A stretch of 20,378 bases of DNA from Scleroderma bovista (taxonomy: Eukaryota > Basidiomycota > Agaricomycetes > Boletales > Sclerodermataceae). Shown in pieces: positions 1 through 8,505 of this stretch (positions within the stretch are counted from its first letter, which is position 1; every line of letters starts with the position of its first letter). The DNA lies in NCBI GenBank assembly GCA_037178675.1, contig JAYMGJ010000422.1, positions 1 to 20,378 on the forward strand. Reading direction: 5' to 3'. The notes under the pieces are model-generated. The model searched no databases and was not told where the DNA came from. It saw only the letters and a list, made by a program, of their open reading frames with translations. The translations under genes were made by a program, and so were the position numbers.

Positions 1-1067
1 CATCTTTAACTACTCCGACATCGTGGTCCCCCTTACCCGACTCACCCGGAAGGATGCCCCTTGGAACTTCTCCGAGGACTGTCAACGTTCGTTCAATGCA
101 CTTAAGCATGCCTTCACTACTGCGCCCATTCTCACTCACTTCATTCCGGATACCCCTATCATCGTGGAAACCGATGCCTCCAACTATGCTGTCGCCAGTA
201 TCTTGTCTATTACCTGCGCCGATGGAGAAATTCATCCGGTCGCCTACTACTCCTGGACTTTGACCGCTCCGGAGCTGAACTACGACACCCACGATAAGGA
301 ATTGCTTGCTATCTTCGAAGCATTCCGGAACTGGCGCCACTACCTCAAAGGCTCTGCCTCTCCTATCGACATCGTCACGGACCACAAGAATCTCGAGTAT
401 TTCTCAACCTCAAAAGTACTCTCCCGCCAGCAAGCCCGGTGGTCCGAGTTTCTATCACAGTTTAATCTTGTCATTTGCTTCCGCCCTGGTAAGCTCGGTG
501 CCAAGCCTGACGCCCTCACTAGACGGTGGGACGTCTACCCCAAAGAGGGGGATAGTGGCTACGCCCGGGTTAACCCCCAAAATCTCCGGCCAGTGTTCAC
601 TCAAGAACAGCTCACTAATTCACTTCGCGCTACCTATCTAGAGTTCCCGGTCCTCCGTGCAGTCGCAATCATGGACGTAGAAACACTCCATAGCGACATC
701 CTCTCCGCACTACCCTCTGACCCCATTGCCCAGATCCACCTTGCAGACCCTCCGGACTCTCGCTGGTCCGCTGATGAAGCAGGATTCCTCCGACTAGACG
801 GTCGTATCTACGTACCGGACGCAGACAATCTCCGTCTCCGTGTCCTCCGGTACAGGCATGATCACCCTCTCGCTGGTCACTTTGGGCAAAACCGGACCCT
901 GGAACTAATCTGGCGTGAGTACACTTGGTCTGGTCTCCGGACCTTCGTCAAAGACTATGTCCGGTCATGTACCTCTTGCGCATGAGCTAAGACACCGCGC
1001 CATAAACCCTACGGGCTGCTGAAACAGCTCCCCATACCGGAGAAGCCCTGGAATTCCATCTCGATGG

Positions 1068-1072
1068 ACTTC
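1068..1072. repeat. Left target-site duplication of the solo LTR (ACTTC)
   Basis: ACTTC directly precedes the TG end of the LTR and is identical to the five bases after its CA end at 1703-1707. Identity of both copies suggests a not very old insertion. Confidence 0.9.
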
Positions 1073-1702
1073 TGTTATGACCATGTCCAACTCCGGACCA
1101 TATCCGGTTACTCCGGTCACATCGCAGGCCTACAGCTCAACTCCGGTCGTTCTCAGTTACTCTGGTCAACAGTTGCGCAGATAACCTTCCGCTAACTACG
1201 ACCCTTGGTCTATACTCCATTCGCTCTTACTACACCTCGCCGTCTACCCTGCCTTGACGTGAGTTCTCCGTGAACTCGATATATCCTATACCTTGTAGCA
1301 TTTTCACCAGACCTGATTTATTTTACACGGACCTGACTTTATTTTCACCGGACCTGACCTAGTCCTAACTCCGGTCATCCCTTGTCCGCTATTAGGTTGT
1401 TTACTTGTCACCGTATGTACTCGACCCTAGTTCTACTTAGTATAAGTACCCTCTAGTTTACCTTGTACACCTCAGTCTGAAATCATCTAAGTTACTACTC
1501 CTGTCCTCTTGTCTGTCTCCATCTCCATCTCCACCTGACCGGAACCTACGCAAGGGATCAACGCTCGTTGTCCTTGTCGTTGAATCCAATCGGTCGCAAC
1601 TCCGGCCCGGGCTAACCTCTGCCCAAACCTCTGACCTCTGCCCTCGTCTGTTTTCATCCGGACTTGACCGGACTTCCTACCGGAGTAGACCCGGACTTGG
1701 CA
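1073..1702. mobile_element. Solo LTR (630 bp) nested in the chromovirus integrase
   Basis: The segment begins TGTTATGACC and ends ACTTGGCA, giving the TG...CA termini of an LTR, and is flanked on both sides by ACTTC. It carries no coding sequence. Removing the LTR and one ACTTC copy restores the integrase frame exactly (Met-Asp-Phe-Ile), so the boundaries are certain to the base. A TATA-like tract (TATAAGTA) lies near 1440. Three imperfect copies of a CACCGGACCTGACTTTATTT-like motif start at 1305, 1326 and 1346. A lone LTR with intact duplication is the usual result of recombination between the two LTRs of a full element. Its family is not proven; the 5-bp duplication suits Ty3/gypsy. Confidence 0.9.
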
Positions 1703-1707
1703 ACTTC
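1703..1707. repeat. Right target-site duplication of the solo LTR (ACTTC)
   Basis: This is the second copy of ACTTC. Coding sequence of the host integrase continues at 1708 in the frame that was left at 1072. Confidence 0.9.
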
Positions 1708-2781
1708 ATAGACCAACTCCCTTCATCCACCGGCTTTACAGCCATCCTGGTCATAGTAGACAGGCTCTCTAAACAGGCCATATTCATTCCTACTCATGAC
1801 ACTATCACTAGCCCGGAGCTTGCAAAGCTATTCCTCCTCCACGTGTTCTCCAAGCACGGTGTCCCCGCCCACATTACCTCAGATCGCGGTACCGAGTTCG
1901 TCTCACACTTCTTCCGGTCACTCGGAAAGGCTCTTGACATGCGCCTCCACTTCACCTCTGGTTACCACCCAGAGGGCGATGGCCAAACTGAGCGCTCTAA
2001 CCAGACACTCGAACAGTACCTCCGGATCTACTGCAACTACCAGCAGGACAACTGGGCGGATCTACTCCCATTGGTGGAGTTCGCGTACAACAATGCACCT
2101 AGTGCTACCACCGGAGTTTCACCCTTCTTTGCTAATAAGGGCTATCACCCTAACATCTCCATTTACCCAGAACGTGATATGACCTCCACCCGGGCTCGTG
2201 ACTACGCAGTCGACCTTGAGTCGCTGCACCAATACCTCAGAGAAGAAATGGCTAACGCCCAACTACGATACCAAGGTCCAGCGGATGCTAAACGCTCTCC
2301 GGCACCGGACTTCAAAGTTGGTGACCAAGTCTACGTCAAAGCCAAGTACTTCCGGTCTACTCGACCATCTAAAAAACTATCGGAAAAGAACCTTGGGCCC
2401 TATACCATCATAGCTCAAGTAGGCTCTCTCTCCTTTACGCTCCGCCTTCCAGACTCCATGCACGCAGTTCACCCAGTCTTCCACGTCTCCCAACTTGAAC
2501 TGGCCATACCCAATACCATACCGGACCGGATACAACCTCCGCCACCACCGGTCGAGGTGGATGGCGAACTGGAGTTTGAGATCTCCGAGATCCTCGACTC
2601 CAAGGTTGACCGCCGCCGCAAAACGTGCAAGCTCTTGTACTTGGTACGTTGGTCCGGTTATGAAGGGACTGACGAAGAAACATCTTGGCTTCTCGCCACT
2701 GAACTAGGCAACGCAACAGAACTGTTAGAAGATTATCATGTCCGGTACCCGGACAAACCCGCACCACTCGCATCCATGTAA

Positions 2782-2944
2782 TATTACTCTCGCTATCTGT
2801 TTCTCCTATCTTTTTCACTCTGTCTCAAGTAATATCACTCACTCACAATTTCAGTCCATTTTCCTTTATAAACAAAAAGTAAAACTAATTTTACATTCCT
2901 ATTTACAAGTCCGGACCGGACCGGCTCACATGCGAGGAGGGGCA
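2782..2944 (+). other. Chromovirus 3' untranslated region with polypurine tract
   Basis: After the pol stop the sequence turns AT-rich with a TTTATAAACAAAAAG stretch near 2863-2880. It then gives CCGGACCGGACCGG near 2910-2923 and a purine tract GAGGAGGGG near 2934-2942, immediately before TGATGCGACA at 2945. A purine tract followed by TG is the expected plus-strand primer and start of the 3' LTR. No second LTR copy is available to confirm the boundary. Confidence 0.5.
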
Positions 2945-3276
2945 TGATGCGACAACAGCTCGTCGCCGGCCCTCTCCATCTCCTGTTCAAGGTCCTCTAC
3001 CTCCCGGTCGATCTCCTCCGGGTCCACCTCCTCGTCGCTCTCCGGGTCCGTCCCCAGCTCGTTGTGCGGTCCATTGAACCAGTGGCACTCCTCGAGGAAC
3101 ATCTCGAGGGTGTGGCCCACCCGGTCATTGGATCGCGCCACCGCGCGCTGCGCCTGCCTCATCCGGCGCACCTCTCCGGTGAGCTCCCCCATCGATTCCA
3201 GTCCAAGTTTCAGACAAAACGGTGGTTGGAATAATATTCTACAGGTGATGCAAGCATGCTTGGGTACCGGAAACAC
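2926..3276 (-). CDS. Antisense ORF at the 3' end of the chromovirus, acidic coiled-coil-like
   Basis: The reverse strand is open for about 116 codons. The convincing part lies within about 2950-3200: a region with LEMFLEECHWFNGP, then a strongly acidic stretch with repeated Glu/Asp (DPESDEEVDPEEIDRE) and a short heptad-like tail. The first 20 or so residues fall in the AT-rich flank and are probably not original. Some plant LTR retrotransposons such as Grande carry an extra antisense gene 3' of pol, so a real accessory gene is possible. I do not recognise the family. Open frames on the other strand in the same GC-rich block weaken the case. Confidence 0.35.
   Translation of the reverse strand: MFPVPKHACITCRILFQPPFCLKLGLESMGELTGEVRRMRQAQRAVARSNDRVGHTLEMFLEECHWFNGPHNELGTDPESDEEVDPEEIDREVEDLEQEMERAGDELLSHHAPPRM
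2945..3230 (+). mobile_element. Truncated 3' end of the chromovirus (LTR start or 3' non-pol region)
   Basis: This GC-rich block begins with TG right after the purine tract and ends where composition falls abruptly to AT-rich near 3190-3235. If it is LTR, only the first part remains and no closing CA or target duplication is visible. All three forward frames and one reverse frame are largely open, partly because of the high GC content. Confidence 0.45.
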
Positions 3277-3364
3277 ATCTTATTAGGAAATATTCTGCAA
3301 GGCTCAGGACCATTCCCATCATCTTCAGAGACCTCAAAAACCACAATAACAACCATTTAGACAT

Positions 3365-3868
3365 CCTGGAATAGCTTCCTGAATTTATTAGATACAGTAA
3401 TGTAAGGTATGAGGAGTAGGGTGTGTGTGTTGTTGCAAAAAAATACAGGTACATCACAAATGTTCTTTCCACAGTACTATGATGATATATATATGGGATA
3501 GACATGTTTCAGGTATCAGAGACATGCTCCTGAATTTCCTGAGACCAATATAGGATCAGAAGAGGCACATTGGGTACATTCGTAGGAACAAATGCTGGGG
3601 TCTGGAAATCAACTCCATCATCTTCCTAATCATTCATAAACTCCATAATATCACTGTAAATATTCTGAAAAGACTGTCTAAATTTATTTAATATCATACT
3701 ATCTGAAAGAATACAGAGACACCCACAATGTCTTTTATATTGTTCTATAATGATATATTTGTGGGGTAGACATATTTCAGATATAAGAGATACCATGCAT
3801 TTTCCTGGGGCCAATATAGGGTGAGGGAAGGCATATTGGGTATGTTCATAGGAGCAAATGCTGAGGTT
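3365..3868. repeat. Two diverged direct copies of a ~210-235-bp repeat
   Basis: Copy A (about 3365-3600) and copy B (about 3658-3868) share ordered blocks: CTATGATGATATAT against CTATAATGATATAT, GGGATAGACATGTTTCAG against GGGGTAGACATATTTCAG, CCAATATAGG, CATTGGGTA/TATTGGGTA, and an end AGGAACAAATGCTGGGGT against AGGAGCAAATGCTGAGGT. Divergence and indels are considerable, so the duplication is old. On the reverse strand copy B is open for 113 codons (3626-3967), while copy A has a stop inside the homologous stretch. The pair could be remains of a duplicated gene or simply a non-coding repeat. The rest of 3235-4007 shows nothing else I can name. Confidence 0.6.
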
Positions 3869-4007
3869 ATCACAGCTCACTAAGTGACAATGTCCATATC
3901 CTTTGAGATATCTTTGGAGCAAGGAAGGAGTACAACTCATCAATTTATGGCTTCTTTGAACAGCCACAGATTGTCAAGGTTAATAATCACCATGCACAAG
4001 AATCCTA

Positions 4008-4606
4008 TGGGCAGACCTCCACAAATAATTTGATGGGCATGTTCCACAGCTTGTGGACACCTGTAACAGCACCTCCACTATTATCGCAGTGACTATGTAG
4101 CATGTTGTGTACAAGTGTTAGAGGGTCAACTATGAAGGTAGACTTCTGTGATAAGTTGTTTTGCAGGTTGAAAACAAGTGCTAACAAATGGGAAGTTGGT
4201 GTACAATTGTGAGAGGGTTGAATATAGGGGCAGGCCTATGTAATAATTTGATGGGCATGTTCCACAGCTTGTAAGCACCTGTAGAAGCACTTGGACTATT
4301 GTATCAATTGTGTAGGATGTTGCGAACAAGTGTGAACAAATGGGAAAATAGTGTACAAGTGATAACAGGTTGACCATAAGGATAGACCTCTGTAATGATC
4401 AATGGGCACATTCTGCAGCTTGTAAACACCTGTCATAGCACTTGTACTATTGTTATGATTAGGTAGGATGTTGCAAACAAGTGCAAACAAATGAGAAGAT
4501 AGTGTACATGTGTTGGCAGGTTGATCATAGGGGCAGACCTCTGTAATAATTTGATGGACACGTTCTGCAGCTTGTAAACAACTGTAGCAGCACCTATACT
4601 ATTGCA
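4008..4606. repeat. Tandem array of a 151-bp repeat (four units)
   Basis: Units start near 4008, 4226, 4377 and 4528; the last three starts are 151 bp apart. Each begins with a GGGGCAGACCTCTGTAATAA-like block. It continues with AATTTGATGGGCATGTTC, CAGCTTGTAAACACCTGTA and ACTATTGTAT, then GGATGTTGCGAACAAGTG, and ends GTGTACAAGTG...GGTTGACCATA. The first unit is about 67 bp longer because part of its end is duplicated; the last breaks off near 4606. The same unit occurs in inverted orientation at about 4937-5065 and in direct orientation at 6145-6305. No ORF in it looks coding. Confidence 0.85.
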
Positions 4607-4659
4607 AAAATATTACCATGATTCCTCCTCCTCCCTCCTTTCCCTTTCATCACCCCCCC

Positions 4660-4932
4660 TCCTCATGTAATTCCTCATCCTTTTTTTTCTTTACCACTCT
4701 ATTTTTTCTTGGAGCATAACAGGCATTCTTTGGCTTTGCTGACTTTCACTTTCTTCCCTGTTGTAGTTTCTTCTTCTCCAATTGAAACATTTTGTTGGTA
4801 GGTACATCATCATACCCTACATGTCACATGAGATCCATTGCAGCATATTCATTGTTTTCACAACTCAAAAGACTTTCTTCCTCCTCTTGCACTAACTCTA
4901 GCACCTGACTGACATTTGTAGATGATATCAAT
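4660..4932 (-). pseudogene. Decayed coding remnant on the minus strand
   Basis: Read on the reverse strand, one frame from about 4932 down to 4660 gives a protein-like sequence interrupted by stops. It has an acidic stretch (VQEEEESLLS), then NEYAAMDLM, a TGA, HVGYDDVPTNKMFQLE, a second TGA, and a Lys-rich tail. The run of sensible residues across two stops without a frame change suggests an old gene or transposon ORF fragment. No known domain is recognised. The pyrimidine-rich tract at 4620-4690 next to it has no visible function. Confidence 0.3.
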
Positions 4933-5065
4933 TCTTTACACATAGTTCGCACCTGTTCACAGCCAATTCACAACACTTTACCTAGTTGGTTCCATATCAG
5001 AAAGGGTGGTAAATGTGTTTACAAGCTGCAGAACGAGACCATTCAATGATCACAGGGGGTACCCT

Positions 5066-5217
5066 TATAGTCAACCCCCCAAATGCTTGTACACTTTGTT
5101 CGCAGCTGTTCACAACACTCTACCTTGTTAATACAACGGTTCAAAGTCTGGTACAGGTGGGCATAGTGTTGCGAACAGCTGCGAACAAAGTGTACAAGCA
5201 TTGGGGGGTTGACTATA
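5066..5217. repeat. 152-bp hairpin element, copy 1
   Basis: Arms 5066-5118 and 5166-5217 are near-perfect reverse complements: TATAGTCAACCCCCC pairs with GGGGGGTTGACTATA, and TTTGTTCGCAGCTGTTC pairs with GAACAGCTGCGAACAAA. They differ by one extra A and one substitution. The 47-nt loop (5119-5165) is not itself palindromic. As RNA or single-stranded DNA this would form a very stable stem. Confidence 0.9.
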
Positions 5218-6000
5218 ATGGGAGCTCACAACATGAAAAATTGAATCAAATCTACATGGTGATTTGAACATGGTCTGACCTTGAAGCTTTTGGTCAGAGG
5301 CTGCTGCAATGATTACCACATCATGTAGCTGTATCTCTTTTGGAAGTGAAGGTCTGAGTAGTAGGGGATTTATATAGGTGTCATCTTAAGAGTGTTATTT
5401 AGAGGTCAAGAATAGACCAAATCAGGCAAGATTTCCATGTGTTGTTTTGTATTCTTGCACTTGGCGGATCTGTATATGTTTGATCTTCAGGCGAGTATGA
5501 CACAAATATTGTGAGATTACAACATCCCACTTTTGTGAGGTGAACTGGCAAAACTCGACACTAGACAAGAGTCAGAACAGACTACATGGGTCAGTATGAT
5601 AGTAAAAGAGTGTGTAGGATAGTCTTACCTCAGTACTTCTGTGCAAACAGAGACTGAGGTACGAAACAAAAGAAAAAAACATCCTATGAGGAACGTCCGT
5701 GATTATGTAAGGAATGCTCGGCGTGTCCATACTAAGAATAAAGGGGAACAGTACTGTAGGGACTGGGAATTTCAACACCCACTCCATCCAAGAGGAAAGT
5801 GGTATCCCTGTGCCAAGAGCAGTGCCAGTTCATGTGATAACATTGATACTGAAATCATCAATGATACATTAGAAAAACTTGACTGCTACCTCAGCTCAAA
5901 GTGTACAAGCATTGGTTGACCACAGGGGTATACACCAGTTTAACCTGATACAATCTAGTTGATACCATAGCAGAAAGGTTGGGATACTTAGGGCTAGAGT

Positions 6001-6144
6001 TATAAACTCCCCAATGTACACTTTGTTTGCAGCTGTTCGTAACACTATACCCACCTGTACCAGACTTTGAACCATTGTATTAACAAGGTAGAGTGTTGCG
6101 AACAGCTGCGAACAAAGCATACAAGCATTGGGGGATTGACTATA
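6001..6144. repeat. 144-bp hairpin element, copy 2 (loop in opposite orientation)
   Basis: Arms 6001-6045 and 6093-6144 surround a 47-nt loop at 6046-6092. That loop is the reverse complement of the loop of copy 1 (5119-5165) at 45 of 47 positions. The outer arm on the left has lost several bases (TATAAACTCC for TATAGTCAACCCCC). The whole hairpin is therefore an inverted copy of the first, as expected from its place in the larger inverted repeat. Confidence 0.9.
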
Positions 6145-6345
6145 GGGGTAGCCCCCTGTAATCAATAATTGGATGGTCATGTTCTGCACCTTGTAAACAC
6201 ATGTACCAGCCTTTCCTTGCTGCTATTGTATCAACTAGGTAAAGTGTTGTGAATGGCTGTGAACAGGTGTGAACTATGTGTACAAGTGTCGGGAGTTTGA
6301 CTATAGGGTTAGCCCTTTGTAATAGTATGATGGTTGTGTTCTGAT
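6145..6345. repeat. Further copy and partial copy of the 151-bp repeat family
   Basis: A unit at 6145-6305 shows the family blocks GGGGTAGCCCCCTGTAAT, TGTTCTGCACCTTGTAAACA, GTATCAACTAGGTAAAGTGT and GTGTACAAGTG followed by GTTTGACTATAG. A second unit starts at about 6306 (GGGTTAGCCCTTTGTAATA) and stops near 6345. Confidence 0.75.
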
Positions 6346-6656
6346 AGACCTATCATCATTATAGACTTTATTGGTGAATTTGCAGATAATTCCTCCAGGG
6401 GCTGGAAAAATCACATTGCTGAGCTTCATGAGGACTAGTATTCTGGCTGTGAATCAGTTGATTCATGCTTCCAGGTCCCTTGCTCAACAACTTGCCATTT
6501 CCTCTGGGAAAAGGCATTTTTACTAGAGCTTTTAAAAGTCTTTTTCTTTTTGGTGAAGATTCTTCCAGATTGCCAAAGCCAGCATTGTCAATTAGAAGAA
6601 CCAGACAATGCCTGAGAATTAAAGAAGAACTGGCCATGGAAAAGGACCAGCTAGTG

Positions 6657-6686
6657 CTGGTGCCTGCCTTCAGCAGGCAGCACCAG
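6657..6686. repeat. Short imperfect hairpin
   Basis: CTGGTGCCTGC (6657-6667) pairs with GCAGGCAGCACCAG (6673-6686) with a three-base bulge. It lies in the 6346-6928 stretch, where two overlapping ORFs on opposite strands (about 105 and 130 codons) show no recognisable domain. The role is unknown. Confidence 0.4.
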
Positions 6687-6928
6687 GCAATGCCTGTCCT
6701 ATTTTTGCCAGGCATAATAAGGAAAAAACCACAATACCTTTCAGACATTTTCAATTTCAATCACAAAAAAAATCAATGAATCAAATTAAATTTAGTAAAT
6801 ACCACATTTGTAGTCTTAGTATTATTCTGTTCATATTGGTCATACTCAGCTTGGTGGCCAGTGCTTTGTGTGTTTATTACATAAGCTAACTCAAACTTTC
6901 ATCAGCACCAAGGACGTCGCTTGCACTG

Positions 6929-7227
6929 ATGGCTACCATTTATTTCCCCGAATTGCACCCCAGTGAGTGTAAGCTTGCAGCATTGATTGAGGATTGTTGG
7001 AAAATTGAATTGGCTCTCGATCATCAAAATGAGGCTTTGAGTTGGACTTGCCAAGTTGTGCTGGGCTTCAACGCAAAAGGAGGTTTACCTCTGCAAGGGG
7101 GAGGGGATCTGCACAGGGTGCATCCGACAGACGGACTAGGTCTAGGAGGGAGACACCACAATATACATCCTCCTCCACATCATCTTCCTCCTCCTCCTCT
7201 TCCTCATCGTCATCAGACAGTGAATAG
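6929..7227 (+). pseudogene. Remnant with Arg/Ser-rich, poly-Ser C-terminus, frameshifted
   Basis: One frame starts at ATG 6929 (MATIYFPELHPSE) and reads plausibly to about 7065. From there a different frame continues better: QRKRRFTSARGRG, an RS-like basic part, then about 18 Ser residues ending in Asp-Ser-Glu and a stop at 7225-7227. An intron acceptor-like CATCAG lies at 6901-6906. The poly-Ser/DSE tail looks like the natural end of a protein, so the two parts are probably exons or a frameshifted copy of one gene. No function is recognised. Confidence 0.3.
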
Positions 7228-7556
7228 AGTGCAGAGTTCAACACATCATCTGTAATTATTTGTCTGTCTCATAAGTGATATAGTGATATATTTGTGCCTT
7301 GTTGTATACATTAGAAATTCAATGCTCCACCAAGCCAACAGATCGTAATTCACTACTAGAATGCACAAGAAGTGTCTAAAAATCACAAACAGTGCCCCCA
7401 AACAAAGTCAAATAAATCTGGCACAAATCCAAACACTCAAAAATCAAATGGCATATCTAATCCATTCTTCTCAGAATGCTCCATTGGTTACCCAGGATTG
7501 GCAGTGTTTGGAGTGTTTGGATAGGTATTTCTAAGTGGAAAAAATGACATTGCTAT

Positions 7557-7613
7557 CAGCAGAGAGGGAAAGACTCAGCAGAGAGGGAAAGACTCAGCAG
7601 AGAGGGAAAGACT
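7557..7613. repeat. Three perfect 19-bp tandem repeats
   Basis: The unit CAGCAGAGAGGGAAAGACT occurs three times without change at 7557-7575, 7576-7594 and 7595-7613. Identity of the copies indicates a recent expansion. The surrounding 7228-7690 holds no gene I can support. Confidence 0.95.
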
Positions 7614-7689
7614 ACAAAATTTGCTGAAATCAGTGTTGCAGCGCACATGCATCAATATGGTATATGCGCTCATCAACAGCCTCACTTTC

Positions 7690-7950
7690 AGGTCCACATC
7701 ACACATTAACATCTCTTGTAATGGAAGGGATTCCTCTTTTGGATGCCTCAACCACATGGCCGTGCTATAATTGGTGTTGGACATGAGAAAATGCAATAAA
7801 AATACGATATTGTGGACTCACCGTGGCAAACATGTGCAAACAAAGCCTGGGCACTTGGAAATCAAAAGCAGGCGAAACAATTTCAGTACAGGCTGTCAAC
7901 ACAACTGAGTGATTAGATACCCTTTCCCTGCAGCCCTGTATTTGATTCAA
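7690..7950 (-). pseudogene. Possible minus-strand gene fragment with one intron
   Basis: On the reverse strand an open stretch from about 7942 ends FQVPRLCLHMFAT at 7823. It meets a donor GTGAGT in phase 0, an intron of about 56 nt ending TATAG, and an exon HGHVVEASKRGIPS ending in TGA near 7705. The intron is well formed and keeps the frame, which is the main support. A CAAATACAG acceptor-like site sits just upstream. Exons further upstream, toward the copia LTR at 8217, could not be joined convincingly. The product is not recognised. Confidence 0.3.
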
Positions 7951-8216
7951 AATATGTTGGAAATTAAGATGCTTATGCTATTGTAAAGGGTTACTAGAAA
8001 TCAAAATCATTACTGATTACCAATGTATGTGACAATTTTGCTGCTCATACATTTTGTGAAAATAATGAGAGAGGGTAAATAGGGCATCCCCTATAATTCT
8101 ACCATAATCATGTGACAAGGGGTGACTTTGCACTGAAAAATGAACACAATCCATAAAGAAAAATCTGTTGTGCTCTTTTGTAGGGAGCATGTCAAGAAAC
8201 ATTATGATGCAATAAA

Positions 8217-8491
8217 TGTTGAAGTCGCATGTGCACCCGGCGTAAACCGTCGACGAAGTGCGCACAAGACTGTGACCCATATTAGTGTAGACTTAGTAAT
8301 AGTCCTCTTTAGAGTAGATGTTACATGTCACACGTCACGTGTCACACTATTTGTTGTATATAAACAGTGTTCATCGCTTATATAATATAACAGCTCTTAA
8401 CCAGCTACCACTACCATCTCAGGTTGTGCACTCCACCCAACAGGTGAGTTGGAGTAGCAGTTCCTCTACGTATATAGGTATTGCTTCAACA
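8217..8491 (+). repeat. Copia 5' LTR (275 bp)
   Basis: The LTR starts TGTTGAAG and ends CTTCAACA, a perfect 8-bp terminal inverted repeat. It carries a TATA box (8357-8364) and is followed at once by the primer-binding site. The motif TCACACGTCACGTGTCACA upstream of the TATA box (about 8329-8346) is a near-palindrome with a CACGTG core and may bind an activator. Confidence 0.85.
8357..8364 (+). promoter_or_regulatory. TATA box of the copia LTR
   Basis: TATATAAA lies about 135 bp before the end of the LTR, the normal place for the U3 promoter. Confidence 0.7.
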
Positions 8492-8505
8492 GGTTATGAG
8501 CCCTG
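8492..8505 (+). promoter_or_regulatory. Primer-binding site matching initiator tRNA-Met anticodon arm
   Basis: GGTTATGAGCCCTG begins directly after the LTR. It is complementary to the anticodon stem-loop of eukaryotic initiator tRNA-Met (CAGGGCTCATAACC), not to a tRNA 3' end. Drosophila copia and yeast Ty5 are known to prime from such an internal, half-tRNA site, so this copia element very likely does so too. Confidence 0.8.

Larger units (their letters stand above)
2..2781 (+). pseudogene. Ty3/gypsy chromovirus pol, 3' part (RNase H, integrase, chromodomain), interrupted
   Basis: The frame is open from the window edge, so the reverse transcriptase part lies outside. RNase H comes first: ETDAS near 170-184, the DKELLA glutamate near 295 and TDHKNL near 380. 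It is followed by the integrase HHCC zinc finger (HDHPLAGH, then CTSC ending near 979). An in-frame TGA at 983-985 stands where related proteins usually have Arg, so CGA to TGA is likely. Reading continues in the same frame to the first integrase Asp (MDF, 1064-1072), where a solo LTR interrupts it, and resumes in register at 1708. The second Asp (SDRGTEF, near 1880-1900) and the Glu (GQTERSNQ, near 1980-2000) are present, then a GPY/F module (near 2395-2500) and a C-terminal chromodomain (about 2570-2750, LVRWSGYEGTDEETSW). Stop TAA is at 2779-2781. Such proteins copy and integrate the element; the chromodomain targets chromatin. This copy cannot make an intact product. Confidence 0.95.
4937..6290. 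repeat. Large inverted repeat (arms ~275-280 bp) enclosing ~0.8 kb
   Basis: The left arm (about 4937-5217) and the right arm (6001-about 6275) are inverted copies. CACATAGTTCGCACCTGTTC at the left matches the reverse complement of GAACAGGTGTGAACTATGTG at the right, and the arms stay similar through the TTTACAAGCTGCAGAAC and CAGGGGGTACCC blocks. Each arm ends inward with its own hairpin. The layout resembles a foldback-type or non-autonomous DNA transposon, or a rearranged piece of the 151-bp repeat family. No clear target duplication was found. The enclosed 5218-6000 holds one 92-codon plus-strand ORF (5641-5919) of doubtful value and a partial repeat copy near 5890-5930. Confidence 0.7.

Noticed and set aside
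1796..2182. Second ORF in another frame over the integrase
   Set aside because: Shadow of the integrase frame, Ser/Thr-rich by composition, with no motif.
5641..5919. 92-codon plus-strand ORF inside the large inverted repeat
   Set aside because: It starts at GTG, is Lys/Arg-rich without a domain, and its last codons run into repeat sequence. Not enough to call a gene.
6368..6779. Overlapping ORFs of 130 (minus) and 104 (plus) codons
   Set aside because: They lie on opposite strands of the same DNA, neither shows a motif, and the centre is a hairpin. Probably chance.
7557..7613. CRISPR-like reading of the 19-bp repeats
   Set aside because: There are no spacers and the DNA is eukaryotic; it is a plain tandem repeat.
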